Under the pieces are notes generated by a model. It saw only the letters and a program-made list of their open reading frames with translations, ran no database searches and had not been told where the DNA came from. A program made the position numbers and the translations under genes. From Papaver somniferum (lineage: Eukaryota > Streptophyta > Magnoliopsida > Ranunculales > Papaveraceae), in assembly GCF_003573695.1 (NCBI RefSeq), contig NC_039363.1, positions 162,952,747 through 163,016,746 of the forward strand: a DNA stretch of 64,000 nucleotides. The letters are read 5' to 3'. Shown here piece after piece: positions 1 to 10,802 of the stretch (position 1 is its first letter; each line of letters begins with the position of its first letter).

Positions 1-2790
1 AATCTTTTTTTCAAAAGATTCATTAACTCTAACAAATATTGGATATTTCAGTTTCAGGTGGCTCCTTCACTTGGAAAAATTCTCAAAACCCACCAATTCT
101 AAGCTGGCTAACATATTTGTGTTTACGAGGATCTCTTTGGTATCTTGTTAAACCACTAATAGGATTTGAGAATTATTTTCTTACACATCTTGATTTTCTA
201 GCACAATAAAAATCTGGTGGTCTAATATGACCTATACAAGAGGCCAAGTTATGTGTTGGCAAAGAAATGGCAGGGTCTAAAATTCTTCATCAAGAAATAC
301 AGAAGGGAAGGTTTTGGTTATCTTCGTATTGAAGTATATATATTAGAAGCTCAAATTGATGTCCTTTATAGTCTAAAAGAGATTAATGGTCATTCAACAA
401 GGGTTTTATTGTTAGGAAGTGAAAGAATTTAATCATAAGAAAGCTTCTTTGATGGTTTTTAATGGTAGCAGATGGTGAAAGATATTCTTTTTTTCATAAG
501 AATGCTTCTTATAATCCAAATATTAAATCTATCCATTCACTAATGATAGAAGCATCATATGTCATGAAAAAGTCAAATTAATGAAGAAATAAAATGTCAA
601 CCTTCTTCAAGACGACACTTCATGTAGGCCAAAGTTTGATGACTTTGGTGTTACCTGAATTAAGCTTACAACACATTATAATGTTAAAGAGACCTTATGA
701 AGAAGAGGAAGTAAAAACTAAGTCAAACTAAGTCGTTTGAAATTTTGGTGCAAACAAATCCCCGAAAATAGATACACAATGGAATTCTGTAAAGTTGTTT
801 AGGATATCACTAAGTTTGATCCCATGGTTGTTATTAAGGAATTTGAGCTAACAAACAATATTGGTTGGAGATTAATCTGTACTAATATCATTTTGATTCC
901 AAAGTGTGATAGTGCTTCTTGTATGAATAATTTCATACATATAACTTAATTTTGGGTATTTATAAAATAATTTCCAAATTATCAGTTGACATACTAAAGA
1001 TCGTGTTTCCACCTATTATCTCTGAATTGTAAGGAATATTTGTGGATAACAACTGAATTACATATGGATCACTTATTGTTTCTAAGCTTATAAATTCTAG
1101 AGAAAGAACCAAAATACCATTTATTATAGTTCAGGGTTCATTTAGAGAAAAAAATTGGTAACATTAGTTGGAGATGTCTGGATAGCACTTTAAAAATATT
1201 TGGTTTTGCCAGTGTACGGATAAATTGGATACATTGGTGTCTATCTAGTACTGGATTTGCAATGGCTATAAACGGTACTGCTCATTCTCTATTCATGGGC
1301 ATCGAGGGAATTAAACAAGGTGATCCCCGTTTCAGCATTTATTTATATCACGATAGTTGAAGTTTCGTCTCTAATGACCAAGAATCCGAGTTGTTGTTTT
1401 TTCCCATCTATTGGATGATTTTAACTATGCTCCTAATGCAGGTACTCTTATTCATCTACAATTTACAGATGATATCATTGTTACCAGATGATGATGTTGA
1501 ACATAATAATAATTTGAGGAATGCCTTACATGTTGCATTAGAGCTTATTTCTGGTCTAAAGTGAACTTCATAAATAACGATGTTGCTACAACACAAAATG
1601 CTCAGAATGTATTTCCCACTAACTACTTTCCCTTATAAGTATATATAGCAAAATTCATTAAGGAAGTAGATCTAAAACAGTTAGCGTAAGGGACATCATT
1701 CTTCAGAAATTTCAGAAGAAGTTACGCTCTTGGTAGAGGAAATATCTCTCTAAACAGGGTAAACTTATTTTGATCAAAAATGTCTTGTCTATCTTGTCAT
1801 TTATCATCTCTCATTGTTTCAGTTGCCTGTTTCAGTTGAAAAACACCTAGAGAAAATAATGAGATATTATCCGGGGTTCCTTTAATTAAAATTTTAAAAG
1901 AGGATCTTCATGACAAATACATACGCGCATATGGGGTTGAAGATAAGGCATTATAGTAAAAAAAAAGTCATCAGTCAGAAATTTGATGGTAATTTTAACG
2001 TCTTTTGTCATAATATTACCAAAAAAAAAAAAACTGTGGGCAAGAGCTTATGGCCTAGAATTCTTAAAAGTAAACTTCATGTGGAGCTTAATTTAATTAT
2101 TCAAATAAATAGCGGAAAAAAAATCTTTATTGGAAACACAATTCGGTACATGGAATTTTTTAAATAATTTTGTTTCATTTATTTACAAAATTAACATAAC
2201 GAAAGAAACAACCATACATGAAATGTCAATAAATAGGGTGAATGGAATTTAAACTTCCGCGGGCCTTGAATGAAGTGGAGGTGGATAAAATAACTCATGT
2301 GCTAACTTTCCTGCCTACAATAGACCAAGATAGTGGGGACGATCAGAGAATCTCGCAATTAGGCAATAATTTCAATGTGCTAGGTTTTTACAAAGCTTTA
2401 AAAGATGATGGGTTAATCTCATTACCTCATATGTCACCGGAACCCCAAGATTTCACCAAAAGGTTAGTTTTTCATTTGGTCTTTGTGGTATAATGCAACT
2501 CCTACAATGGATACTTATAGAAACTCCATTATAGTGAATGATGTTTATTGTGGGGAAAAAATAATCTAAATACAACCAACATATATTCATTAATTGTGAA
2601 ACAAGATCAATATGGAACTATTTTCTAGAGGTTTCCAAGTTGTAATGAGTTTTCCAAGAATCTGGCATGAAATAATTATGGGAATTGAACATAGAAAAAA
2701 AAGGTCAAATTTCAATCTTAAAACAAAAATCCAGAACATGATTCCTTTTGCTATTCGGTAGGTTTTCTAGATTGATAACAACAATAACCT
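1..2790 (+). mobile_element. Degenerate L1-type LINE, ORF2 (endonuclease C-term to zf-RVT)
   Basis: The window opens inside an L1 ORF2. Conceptual translation with frame changes gives, in order: an endonuclease C-terminal motif like GSFTWKNSQNPPILSWL near 55-115; a linker with FFHKNASYNPNIKSIHSL near 490-545; the RT N-terminus with a LIPKCDS motif near 895; the GIKQGDP motif near 1305-1330; the HLQFTDD catalytic motif (family consensus FADD) near 1450-1480; and thumb/post-RT sequence near 1700-1860. The longest surviving C-terminal frame is 2242-2493, including a NFNVLGFYKAL block typical of the region before the zinc-binding domain. An HCETRSIWNYF block near 2600 matches the terminal zf-RVT domain. 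Many stops and frameshifts show it is inactive. Domain identity is from family knowledge; the exact 3' end near 2790 is inferred. Confidence 0.8.
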
Positions 2791-3126
2791 ATTCGGTGGG
2801 AGGTATAATAGTTCGAGTGTTGTCATTGACGTTATAATTCTTTTATTTTCAATCGGTCCGTAGGGTCTAACATTTTTGATAATATACCCCTTAATACTGT
2901 TTTAAGCAATTGAGATATTTTTTTGGGTCATATCTTAACTTAGCGTTGATCTTTAGTTAAGATCATGCTCCTCTTTTCCAGCTAACATTACCTCTTTGGT
3001 GGTATTGTTGGTTTTATCAATATATTTTACCTTTCTAAGTCAAAAGTAATGATTAATGTTATTAAATATTATTTTATAGTGAGTACATGTATATTTGTCA
3101 AAAATTTTTTAATAAATAAACCTGGC
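2791..3126. other. AT-rich intergenic sequence
   Basis: No coding frame or repeat recognised. It may include the 3' UTR of the preceding LINE. Confidence 0.4.
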
Positions 3127-3435
3127 TTAACCCTGGAGACACAATCCATAGTTTGTTACACTTACATCCTGTAGAAGCCTGACCAAAAGGGAGTTAATGT
3201 GTGGCTCTTTCCACTGCGATCTGAGTTTATGTTCAAGACACTGTGCAACTAACTTTCCTGGTAAGAAATTTTTAGACTCTTGAACCAAATTAAGTTCTTT
3301 AATCATTCTAATACATAAAATAAAGTTTTTATTTTTGTCTGCATGCAACTGTTGAATGTTCTTTGTTGGAAAAAAATGGGTTTCACAAAGGATGAATGAC
3401 ACAGAGAAGAAATTGTTGCACTCCAAAACTTTCAA
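3127..3435 (-). pseudogene. Possible RNase H-like fragment (retroelement-derived)
   Basis: A 102-codon reverse-strand frame. Its second half contains MIKELNLVQESKNFLPGKL, AQCLEHKLRSQW and INSLLVRLLQDVS. These recall the helix-strand-helix part of the RNase H-like domain (RVT_3 type) that follows plant LINE polymerases or occurs as stand-alone RNase H-like proteins. The first catalytic acidic residues are not visible, so this would be a partial domain. It is opposite in strand to the LINE on its left and so is probably not part of it. The call rests on pattern similarity only; it could be a chance frame. Confidence 0.3.
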
Positions 3436-4600
3436 GGCTTGTATAAATTTCTTTTAGACAAATATTTCTACCCTCCCAATAACAATTGGCGATTACAACA
3501 GGTATGCGAAATATTGCCTTCAGGATACAATGAAAGCCCTGCAACGAAAACTGAATTCAAGGTTTGTACCCCTTGATTCAATCAAGAACACACAAAGAGA
3601 TTTCTGATTTCTGATGATGCTTTTTGAAATAGAGAAAACAGATTGATTTTTCTTATATGTTAAACGAAACTGGGAGAAGCTATTTATAAAGGGTTTTGCA
3701 CCTGTTGGGAATAGGTTTTTTTTATTCGCCAACAGGTTTCTATTCACGAAACGTCAGGTTCCTTCATCAACAGACATTAATGGTGTCTTTTGGATTCGAA
3801 ATTTTCGAACAGGCTTTTATCGGCCAAATAAAACCTTCAGTTCAAAAAATTCCCCTTTGGTTAGCGGCGTTGAAAATATTCCAACATTCTTCACCGCCTT
3901 TCCTAGCTGGATTTTAATAGCTTCAAGTAATTACACGTTGTCACCTTCAATTTCAACCTGCGTCTGGTTCAGTTGGCGTGTCCAATGGATTGTTATGGAA
4001 GTTGTTTCCTCCTCTATGTCCTCTTATGCACCTACTTCAAAGTTTCTGCATCTTTCTTCATGTCCTCTTTGGCAATCATGCTCATACTTGTTCTCCGGTT
4101 TTAGTTTTGAAGAATTGCACTTTAAAATTTTTCAGGATGTCGGATATATGATATACAATAGGTATAAAAAAATAATTACAAATCACTAATATTTTTTTAC
4201 TTCCCTAAATCAAAATGACGAAACTAAGACGTCATACAATCACCCTGTAGCCAGGAAGTGTGTTTAGAAGTACATCTCAATCTTCCATCTCCAATCTAAT
4301 GATATTGATAATCAAATGACAACAATGAGGAGTTCCTAACTTGCTCTAGATCGGGTTCCTTCCTCCTACTCCTCAAGTCCTCCACTCGAACCACTTATAC
4401 TAATAGATTTCCTAAACAAACACATTTAATTAAAATAGATTTTCACGAGACGTCTAAGCCAACGCAATAAATTGGAAGTTTCCTATCCAAAACAGATTTG
4501 CAATTTAATACTCCCAACAGACCGCAAGTAATGACTTAGCAACATTAGTGGCATTCAAGTAATATTTATACAATTCAGAGGGTAATAAAATAGCTTCCTC
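3436..4600. other. Unassigned intergenic region upstream of the TyrA gene
   Basis: Short overlapping forward frames at 3696-3917 and 3857-4189 have no recognisable domain and look like chance frames or remains of an old repeat. From 4190 to 4600 the sequence is AT-rich and probably includes the distal promoter of the arogenate dehydrogenase gene. No other feature seen. Confidence 0.4.
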
Positions 4601-4616
4601 CATGGTCTTGTTGTTG

Positions 4617-4624
4617 CATAAATA
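4617..4624 (+). promoter_or_regulatory. TATA-like box of the arogenate dehydrogenase gene
   Basis: CATAAATA lies about 180 bp before the start codon. It is followed by a CT-rich stretch near 4660-4695, common at plant transcription starts, and then an A/G-rich leader to 4800. The transcription start near 4650 is inferred. Confidence 0.5.
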
Positions 4625-4800
4625 GGATTTCATTCTGCACATATTTTCCTCAAGCCTCAAACCTTTCTCTGGCTTCTTTCTTCTTCTCTTAATTCGAAAA
4701 TCAAAAACAAGAACAACAAGAAAACGAGAGACAGAGAAAGACGAAGCAAGAAAAAGAAGGAAAAAGAAAAAAAAGCTTCATCCTCATCTAATAGTTTTTA

Positions 4801-6965
4801 ATGGAAGCTTTACTCAATTTTCCAACAGCTCATTGCTGTAATTCTCAAGCTCACCCAGCAATTACAAACACAACAAATCTGTTTTTCAATACTCCTAACA
4901 ATGTAGGCACTAGTTGTTCTTCATCATTTTCTTCGTTAAATTATTCTTCTTCTTCTAAACTTACATTAAAGAGATCTACTAGAAATTCTTTTATCACATC
5001 TAACCACTCTCAGAATTCTTCTTCATCATCCATTTCTCCTGAAATCTCATCTGATGATAAACCCTTGAGAATCGGAATAGTTGGGTTTGGAAATTTTGGT
5101 CAATTTATCGGTAAAGCTCTTATAAGACAAGGTCACGCTGTTCTTGCTACCTCAAGGTCTGATTATTCGGAATATTGTCAACAAAATGGAATCGAATTCT
5201 ACAATAACATCGACGCAATGTGTGAAGAACAACCAGATGTCATATTACTATGCAGTTCTATCTTATCAACTGAAACCATACTACGTAGTATCCCGATTCA
5301 TAAACTCAAATCCGACACCATTTTCTCCGATGTTTTATCTGTTAAACAGTTTCCTAGAAACTTATTCTTGGAGGTAATTCCCTTGATTAATTACCCTTAA
5401 CTAGTGAGGATCAACAATTTAATTAATTTCCTTTTCCCTAATAATTACTATTATGCTAATCAAAATTAATTGTTACAGATTCTTCCATCAGAATTCGGGA
5501 TCGTATGCACCCACCCTATGTTTGGACCAGAAAGTGGTAAAAATGGCTGGGATGCTTTACCCTTTGTGTACGATAAAGTCAGAATTACTGAGAAAAGTCC
5601 ACAGGAAAGAAAATGCCAACAGTTTTTGAGCATATTCGAAGAAGAGGTTAGTGAATTTTATCAACGTTGTTTCTTACCACCTAACCTTTGGAGTTTGACT
5701 TGACTTTATCAATAAAACTGCCCAAAATTCTTGTAACGAAGGACGAACCCTAATTTTGACTGTTGGTTTGTTTGTTGTTGTTTAGGGTTGTCGAATGGTG
5801 GAGATGTCATGTGAAGAACATGATAGACACGCGGCAGGAAGTCAATTCATCACACACACTATTGGAAGGTAAGCACCAATTCTGATTAGAACCGTTTAGT
5901 TAGTGGAGGATTAAATATATACCAATTTGATGCTGATATTAAGTGTCTGTGGATTATTATATTTAACAGGATCTTATCACATCTAGATCTGGAATCCACC
6001 CCCATTAACACAAAAGGATATGAAACTCTATTACAACTGGTAATTTTCTTTTCTTTTAATATTACTAGTAGTTTACTGCTAATTTTGAATTTGAATGTCA
6101 AAGTACTAAATTTCGTTATTTTGTGAAATCATGGCAGACTGAAAACACTGTTAGTGACAGCTTCGATCTGTACTACGGGCTGTTTATGTACAACGTCAAT
6201 GCTACTGAACAGGCAAGTTTGATTATTTCCTCATCGTAATAAAAACCCTGGTCTCATCATAATTTGGACAAATATATTTTTGGAATTTGATGTTTTGGGC
6301 CAACGAAAAAGACAAGTGTTTTATTTGGTTTTTCTAAGTCCCACTATGTTAAAACCGGTACATATTGTTCATGTCCATGATTAACGTGGCCCGAGTGGGC
6401 ATAATGTTGGTCCCCGTAGAATCTAGGCAGGAATCATGCTTTCCACAGTACCACACTCGTTTCTTAATCTTTTTTCCACGTGATTCTCACCTAACTCTCT
6501 AGTTTTCTATTTTTGACTCCTTCAAATGTTCGCTGAAAATAACATGGCCCTTGAACTAGTAGTTTGTTTACTCCGTTTCAAAATAATATGTTGGTTTCAT
6601 GCGTAATTTAAGCCCGAAGACTTGAAAGGTTGAGGTGAAAACAAAGATCTAACAAATGCATGGTATTTTGTTGAATACAGATTGAGAACCTAGACAGAGC
6701 ATTTGAGACAGTAAAGCAAAAACTATTTGGAAGGCTTCATGATATATTGAGGAAGCAAATTGTAGAGAGGGTACCACTTCAAGGAAGTCCACAAAGGCCA
6801 AGAGAAGTTACTTTCTTACCAAACAATGAAAAGATGAAAGATTTATCATCTTTTGCTATCCCACCACCACCTGCTAGTACTGCTAGTACTTCTTCCCAAG
6901 ATAATAATGGTGGAGTTGCAACACAGAGAAAGGAATCTCTTGTACCTGGTGGTAGATCACAATAG
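4801..6965 (+). CDS. TyrA: Arogenate dehydrogenase (plastid TyrA family), six exons
   Basis: Oxidises L-arogenate to L-tyrosine with NADP+, the last step of plant tyrosine synthesis, in the plastid. Inferred exons: 4801-5373, 5479-5646, 5786-5868, 5970-6039, 6138-6212 and 6681-6965; they join in frame to about 417 codons. Residues 1-85 are Ser/Thr/Asn-rich with few acidic residues, as in a chloroplast transit peptide. The Rossmann nucleotide-binding motif GFGNFG is at about 95-100, followed by a TSRSDY segment suited to NADP. The family signature HPMFGP with its conserved histidine (about residue 203) is in exon 2, followed by ESGKNGW. Exons 3-6 hold the helical C-terminal domain (EMSCEEHDRHAAGSQF). 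The Pro/Ser-rich tail ends with TAG at 6963. It has a single catalytic domain, so it resembles TYRAAT2 more than the two-domain form. Introns 1-4 are GT-AG; intron 5 has a GC donor. No frameshift seen; probably functional. Confidence 0.93.
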
Positions 6966-7107
6966 ATAAAGCAGTCAAATCTTACTATAATAACTAGTCT
7001 TTGCTTATGTAATGTTAAGTTCCAGAAAATTATATTTTGTGAATGATCTTCTGTATTTTTTGTTCTCTTGTATCATGTCAATGTTGTAAAACCTAAATTA
7101 CATTCTC

Positions 7108-7113
7108 AATAAA
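7108..7113 (+). terminator. Poly(A) signal of the arogenate dehydrogenase gene
   Basis: A canonical AATAAA lies 143 bp after the stop codon, in AT-rich sequence with a T/G-rich upstream element near 7030-7075. Confidence 0.6.
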
Positions 7114-7275
7114 ATTACCAATCAAAAATGAAATTTCTGGTAATGTATTTTATTACATTGGAAAAGTCATATTATCCTTTGTAATTTTGTTTTTGGGAGG
7201 TAAGAATTTTTAAGTTCTAAACTTACAATATTGTCATGGGAGGTTACCAAATTTTAGGAATATTACCAAATCGAA

Positions 7276-7382
7276 GTTACCAAATTCTAATAGGATTACC
7301 AAATCCATATATACCGAGGCGACCCTTAGCATGGAATGGTTACCAAATTCTAAGAGGATTACCAAATCCATATATACCAAGA
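7276..7382. repeat. Two direct repeats of about 43 bp
   Basis: Two near-identical copies start at 7276 and 7339. Both contain AGGATTACCAAATCCATATA and differ by a few bases. Shorter TTACCAAAT units flank them (7240-7275), and an inverted GGTAAC occurs near 7399. Probably part of a small old repeat 3' of the TyrA gene. Confidence 0.65.
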
Positions 7383-8202
7383 CCCCGAGTATGAAATTTG
7401 GTAACCCCCGGATAGTCCAATGAAGTTGTTGGCAAAGTCACTTGTTGGCAGATTTTTGGATTCAGACATAATCATTTAACGTTGAATCGCAAAGGCATAT
7501 GCGGTATGCCCTTCTTGAAACTATTACCGCAATAGGCACAACACAATAATATATGAAAAAGGAATAAAAAGTGAGCCAGCGAATGTCCGATTCTTTACGA
7601 ATACAGCTGAGAATGAGTTTAATGGAAAATCAACATTTTCTTTAAGCATGGAAAATCAACATTTTGGATTGCAAGGCTGCTGGGGGTTGGTGACCTACCA
7701 CTATTTTCCACATTGTATTTTTTTTTTTTTTCATTTTCTGGGAAGGACCTTGAAAGAGAAGAGGAAGGAGAGGTCAACATAATAGAGGGGGTAGGTGCAC
7801 GAGGCGTCTTTATTCTTTAGTGATCAAATCTTCTTTTTCCAGTGGTGTATAGATTTTATGCTGACAGATGGAAAGTCCTGAGAATTTCTCAATAATGAAT
7901 CCAATTATTCTTTGTTGGCAACTTTCCGCGTCACAAGGCTCACAACTTCACCATGTTTTTCATGCGAGGTATCTTATTTTGGTGCTCAAGTGGCAATTAA
8001 GAATCGAATACAATTATCAACTGTCCCTGGCTAAGTGCTTAACCACATCTCACTGTTCCAGGCCAAGTGCTTGACCACATCTCCTATCTCTCTTTCATAA
8101 TTTCCCTTTCCTCATTAGACTTAAGCATGAATGACCAAGCCACTCACTCGAGTTCTAAATTCCTAAGTAAACAAACACAACTGAATCTAAATCACCACCG
8201 AG
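7383..8202. other. Intergenic sequence without a recognised gene
   Basis: Contains a short direct repeat near 8031-8085 (two copies of a block with AAGTGCTT.ACCACATCTC) and a T-run near 7710-7730. Short frames at 7868-8074 and 8067-8267 have no domain features. Confidence 0.4.
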
Positions 8203-8636
8203 GCTTTAAAGAAGAACACTATTACTTTCACACTATCTCGTATATTTGGAGACATTTTTCTAAATAAAAATTTAACGGTTACATATTTGAAGCTAATGTT
8301 CTGGGAATATGTTTGTCTTACAATGATCTACATACCCACAAAAAATGAGCTCATTTCGAAATGTATAACGCCACCATCTACTACTTTGAAAAATGACCGT
8401 CGAAAATCGACTAATTTTCAACCGTTAAAATTAGGATTGGCAGATGGTGAAGTTTCGTATTTTGGAATGAGCTCATTTTTTGTGGGTATGTGAGCTTTGT
8501 AAGTCGAGCTTATCCCAAAATATTAGCTTCAAATACGTTATCGTTTGGTTTTGATTAAGAAAATATCTCCCAACGTATGAAATAGTGTGAAAATAAGAGT
8601 GTGAGAGAATCCTCCCTCCTCTTTAAATAATTGAAT
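8203..8636. mobile_element. Foldback/MITE-like element with long inverted arms
   Basis: The two halves are long imperfect inverted repeats. ATTTGAAGCTAAT near 8285-8297 recurs as its complement near 8523-8535. ACATACCCACAAAAAATGAG near 8330-8349 recurs inverted near 8470-8490. Farther out, CACACTAT near 8228-8236 pairs with ATAGTGTG near 8582-8590, and CTTTAAA near 8204 pairs with TTTAAA near 8632. The arms are about 170-200 bp around a short centre. No coding capacity. Superfamily not assigned because exact ends and TSD are unclear. Confidence 0.65.
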
Positions 8637-9127
8637 GCAGGGATCTTAATTGCATCGGGACTGATAAATTTTTTTCATAAGATCAGAGATGACACTTTCT
8701 ATCACAAAAAATTCATTTCTGTGGTGGTAAAATTTAGATAAAACTTTTATTAAAAGTCTTATACCCATTCCAGTCGTGTTTAACAAGTGTTCGCATGACA
8801 TCTGAATTTCATTCTTGGATTCAATTTTGATTGTTTGGCAATCAAAAACTGGAATTTGGTGCTTGTCTTAATAAGAAAAGTAGTGGGCTACTTAACCAAT
8901 CAACTGAAAACATCAAATTAATGTTTTTTAAAAGAATGTGCACAAAATTGAATTTGAATTTCTCCTTCCATATCATGGCTCCTACCTTTTATATTCTATT
9001 ACCATTAAAGATAAAAAAAATTACACTCCCTCTGTACACGTTATATAGGCGGAGAATAGATTTTTTCTTGTCCAACTAAACAAGCGGAATTCATATTCCT
9101 AGGTTATTTTTAATATATGTACCCTTA
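8637..9127. other. AT-rich intergenic spacer
   Basis: No recognised domain or repeat; the 82-codon frame at 8831-9079 looks like chance. Confidence 0.4.
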
Positions 9128-9438
9128 TTAGGCCCCTTCCTATGGGTGTGGCAAACTAAAGAGTTTTCTATTTATGCACCCACTATGGAGCTGACAAAGT
9201 GGAAACTGGTCTGGATAAGTGGCAAATATGCCACTTAGCCAGGCCAGGTCAAGTGTCTCGACCGCTCGGTGTAGCAAACACCGTCAGGTGCAGTCTCCAC
9301 CGCCAGCGGTCAATACTCGACCGGTAGTATCATCTCATCTAACGGTCATAATTGCTTCATCCTATAAATACGATATCAAATTTCATTTCAACTCACACCG
9401 TTTCTTCAATCTCCATTCTTTCACTCAACAAATCCAAC

Positions 9439-9855
9439 ATGTCAGTTCAAGTTCGAGCTCGCAAATTTAACACAGCTGAAGATGAATCCATTTGCATGCA
9501 TTATATTTTTGTTATGCAAGATATGACCAATGCTGGACAACATCAACATCAAGAGATTGTATGGAGTCGTATATTTCGTAGATTTCAAGAAGATACAATG
9601 AACCTCAATAATCGAAATGCAAATGGATGTTGTCAATGCTTCCGAGTAATCAACATGGAGCTGAATTTGTTTGTTGCTGCACTTACTGAAGGCTATCTAA
9701 ACCGAAAAAATGACCAAAACGCATTTGATGTGGAGCAAATGTGTCGGCTTGAATGGCGCAACAGAGTGGGAAGAGATTTTCAATTTGATGGTTGTTATCT
9801 TATCTTGAGGGTGTTTCCCGAATATGATCAGTTTAGATTAGCTCCACAAATATGA
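9439..9855 (+). CDS. Harbinger-type ORF1, Myb/SANT-like (NAM-associated-like) protein
   Basis: A 138-residue frame from an ATG at 9439, inside the PIF/Harbinger element. It begins with a basic RARKFNTAEDESICMHYI segment, matching the start of the trihelix/Myb-like domain of Harbinger ORF1 and host 'glutathione S-transferase T3-like' proteins (family pattern F..EED.LL..AW). VWSRIFRRFQE, then a WRNRVGRDFQFDGCYLILR segment, match the two later blocks of that family (FW.RI...F and F.F..CW..LR). In known PIF/Harbinger elements this protein binds element DNA and helps the transposase. Key tryptophans are partly replaced (ICMHYIF), so it is diverged, but the frame is open. A longer upstream frame from 9352 overlaps the putative leader; I chose the later ATG because similarity starts just after it. 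Confidence 0.6.
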   Translation: MSVQVRARKFNTAEDESICMHYIFVMQDMTNAGQHQHQEIVWSRIFRRFQEDTMNLNNRNANGCCQCFRVINMELNLFVAALTEGYLNRKNDQNAFDVEQMCRLEWRNRVGRDFQFDGCYLILRVFPEYDQFRLAPQI

Positions 9856-10000
9856 TGCATCTATCAATTGTATCAAATTTTAATTTTAAGATATTTATTA
9901 ATATAAAACTAGTGCATCTTTCTTTAAAAGTTTATAATTTTAATTTACATTAGTGCATCTTTCATTCATCTAGATAATGACATCACTTACAATAAATACT

Positions 10001-10393
10001 TTAAAAGTAAAAATTTGGGACGATGTTCTTCATCTTGTTTCTCATTTCACTAAACTTCCAATCAATGCGCTCATGAACGGAGTCTCCTTTGTTTATCTTC
10101 TTCTTTGCCTTCAAATTTTCCTTCCCTTGAACTTTTCTTGGTCTTCTCTTAGTTGGAGGTTTGATTTGGTTAATATCCAAAACATGAATACTTCTTTGAT
10201 TTTTACCTATTTCTTTATAACCTTCACATATCTTATTAAGGGCAGATTCGAACACCACTCCAGAAAAATCAAGTTGGGTATCCAAGTCAAGTTGGGATTC
10301 AAACTTTGTCATTTTGAAAGATAATAAGATAGAAAGATAGTAATTTTTTGTGTAAAAAAATTGGTGTAATTTTTGTGTGATTTTTTTTGTCAT
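10001..10393 (-). CDS. Convergent basic ORF inside the Harbinger element
   Basis: A 130-codon reverse-strand frame converging on ORF1. The likelier start is the methionine before TKFESQLDLDTQLDFSG. The middle is Lys/Arg-rich (KPPTKRRPRKVQGKENLKAKKK), like a nuclear localisation or DNA-binding tail; NAM-associated/Harbinger ORF1 proteins often have a comparable R-P-x-G-x-K-x-x-K tail. It may be an ORF1-derived second gene. There is no catalytic motif, and the function is unknown. Confidence 0.35.
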   Translation of the reverse strand: MTKKITQKLHQFFYTKNYYLSILLSFKMTKFESQLDLDTQLDFSGVVFESALNKICEGYKEIGKNQRSIHVLDINQIKPPTKRRPRKVQGKENLKAKKKINKGDSVHERIDWKFSEMRNKMKNIVPNFYF

Positions 10394-10593
10394 TTTTATA
10401 GCGGTAGAGAAAGAGACGTTTGAGGTTTGAACTCGACCTCTAACGGTGTAGTCTCGACCGCTAGCGGTGTAGCTTCAACCGTTCGGAGGAGACTCGACCT
10501 CTTATCTTTTCTACCATAGTAGCGCGGCCAGTTTGCCAGGCCAGCTGGCATGGAAAATGGGTGAGTTAGCCACCCCCATATGAACCAACCTTA

Positions 10594-10800
10594 ATGTTGC
10601 ATGGATATCACCACAAGTAGCATGATATTTATAGTATTGAGAATATAACAAGGAGTAAAACAAGAAATGATACGAATTTTTATGAAACCCAAATATTTTC
10701 TTAATCTAAGACATTTAGGTTTTCCAACCTATATAACTTAGAGTAACGCACAAGATTAAATCCTAGTTAGCAAACATTTTTAACTATTGTTAAGTAGGAT
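10594..10800. other. Short spacer between Harbinger element and LINE
   Basis: AT-rich; nothing recognised. Confidence 0.3.
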
Positions 10801-10802
10801 CA

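Larger units (their letters stand above)
9131..10590 (+). mobile_element. PIF/Harbinger element, non-autonomous (TTA TSD)
   Basis: The ends are imperfect terminal inverted repeats. The left begins GGCCCCTTCCTATGGGTGTG; the inverse of the right end begins GGTTGGTTCATATGGGGGTG, and similarity continues through GGCAAACT/GGCTAACT to a shared TTTTC. A TTA target-site duplication flanks it (9128-9130 and 10591-10593), as usual for PIF/Harbinger. Just inside both ends are related subterminal blocks with repeated CTCGACC and CGCTAGCGGTGTAG-like motifs. The 1,460 bp body carries a Myb/SANT-like ORF1 on the plus strand and a convergent minus-strand ORF. There is no DDE transposase, so it would depend on one in trans. 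Confidence 0.8.

Noticed and set aside
3696..4189. Two overlapping forward frames upstream of the TyrA gene
   Set aside because: No domain, no splice or promoter context, different frames; probably chance.
5144..5377. Second forward frame inside TyrA exon 1, and 5886-6101 on the reverse strand
   Set aside because: Shadows of the spliced gene, which has intact family motifs.
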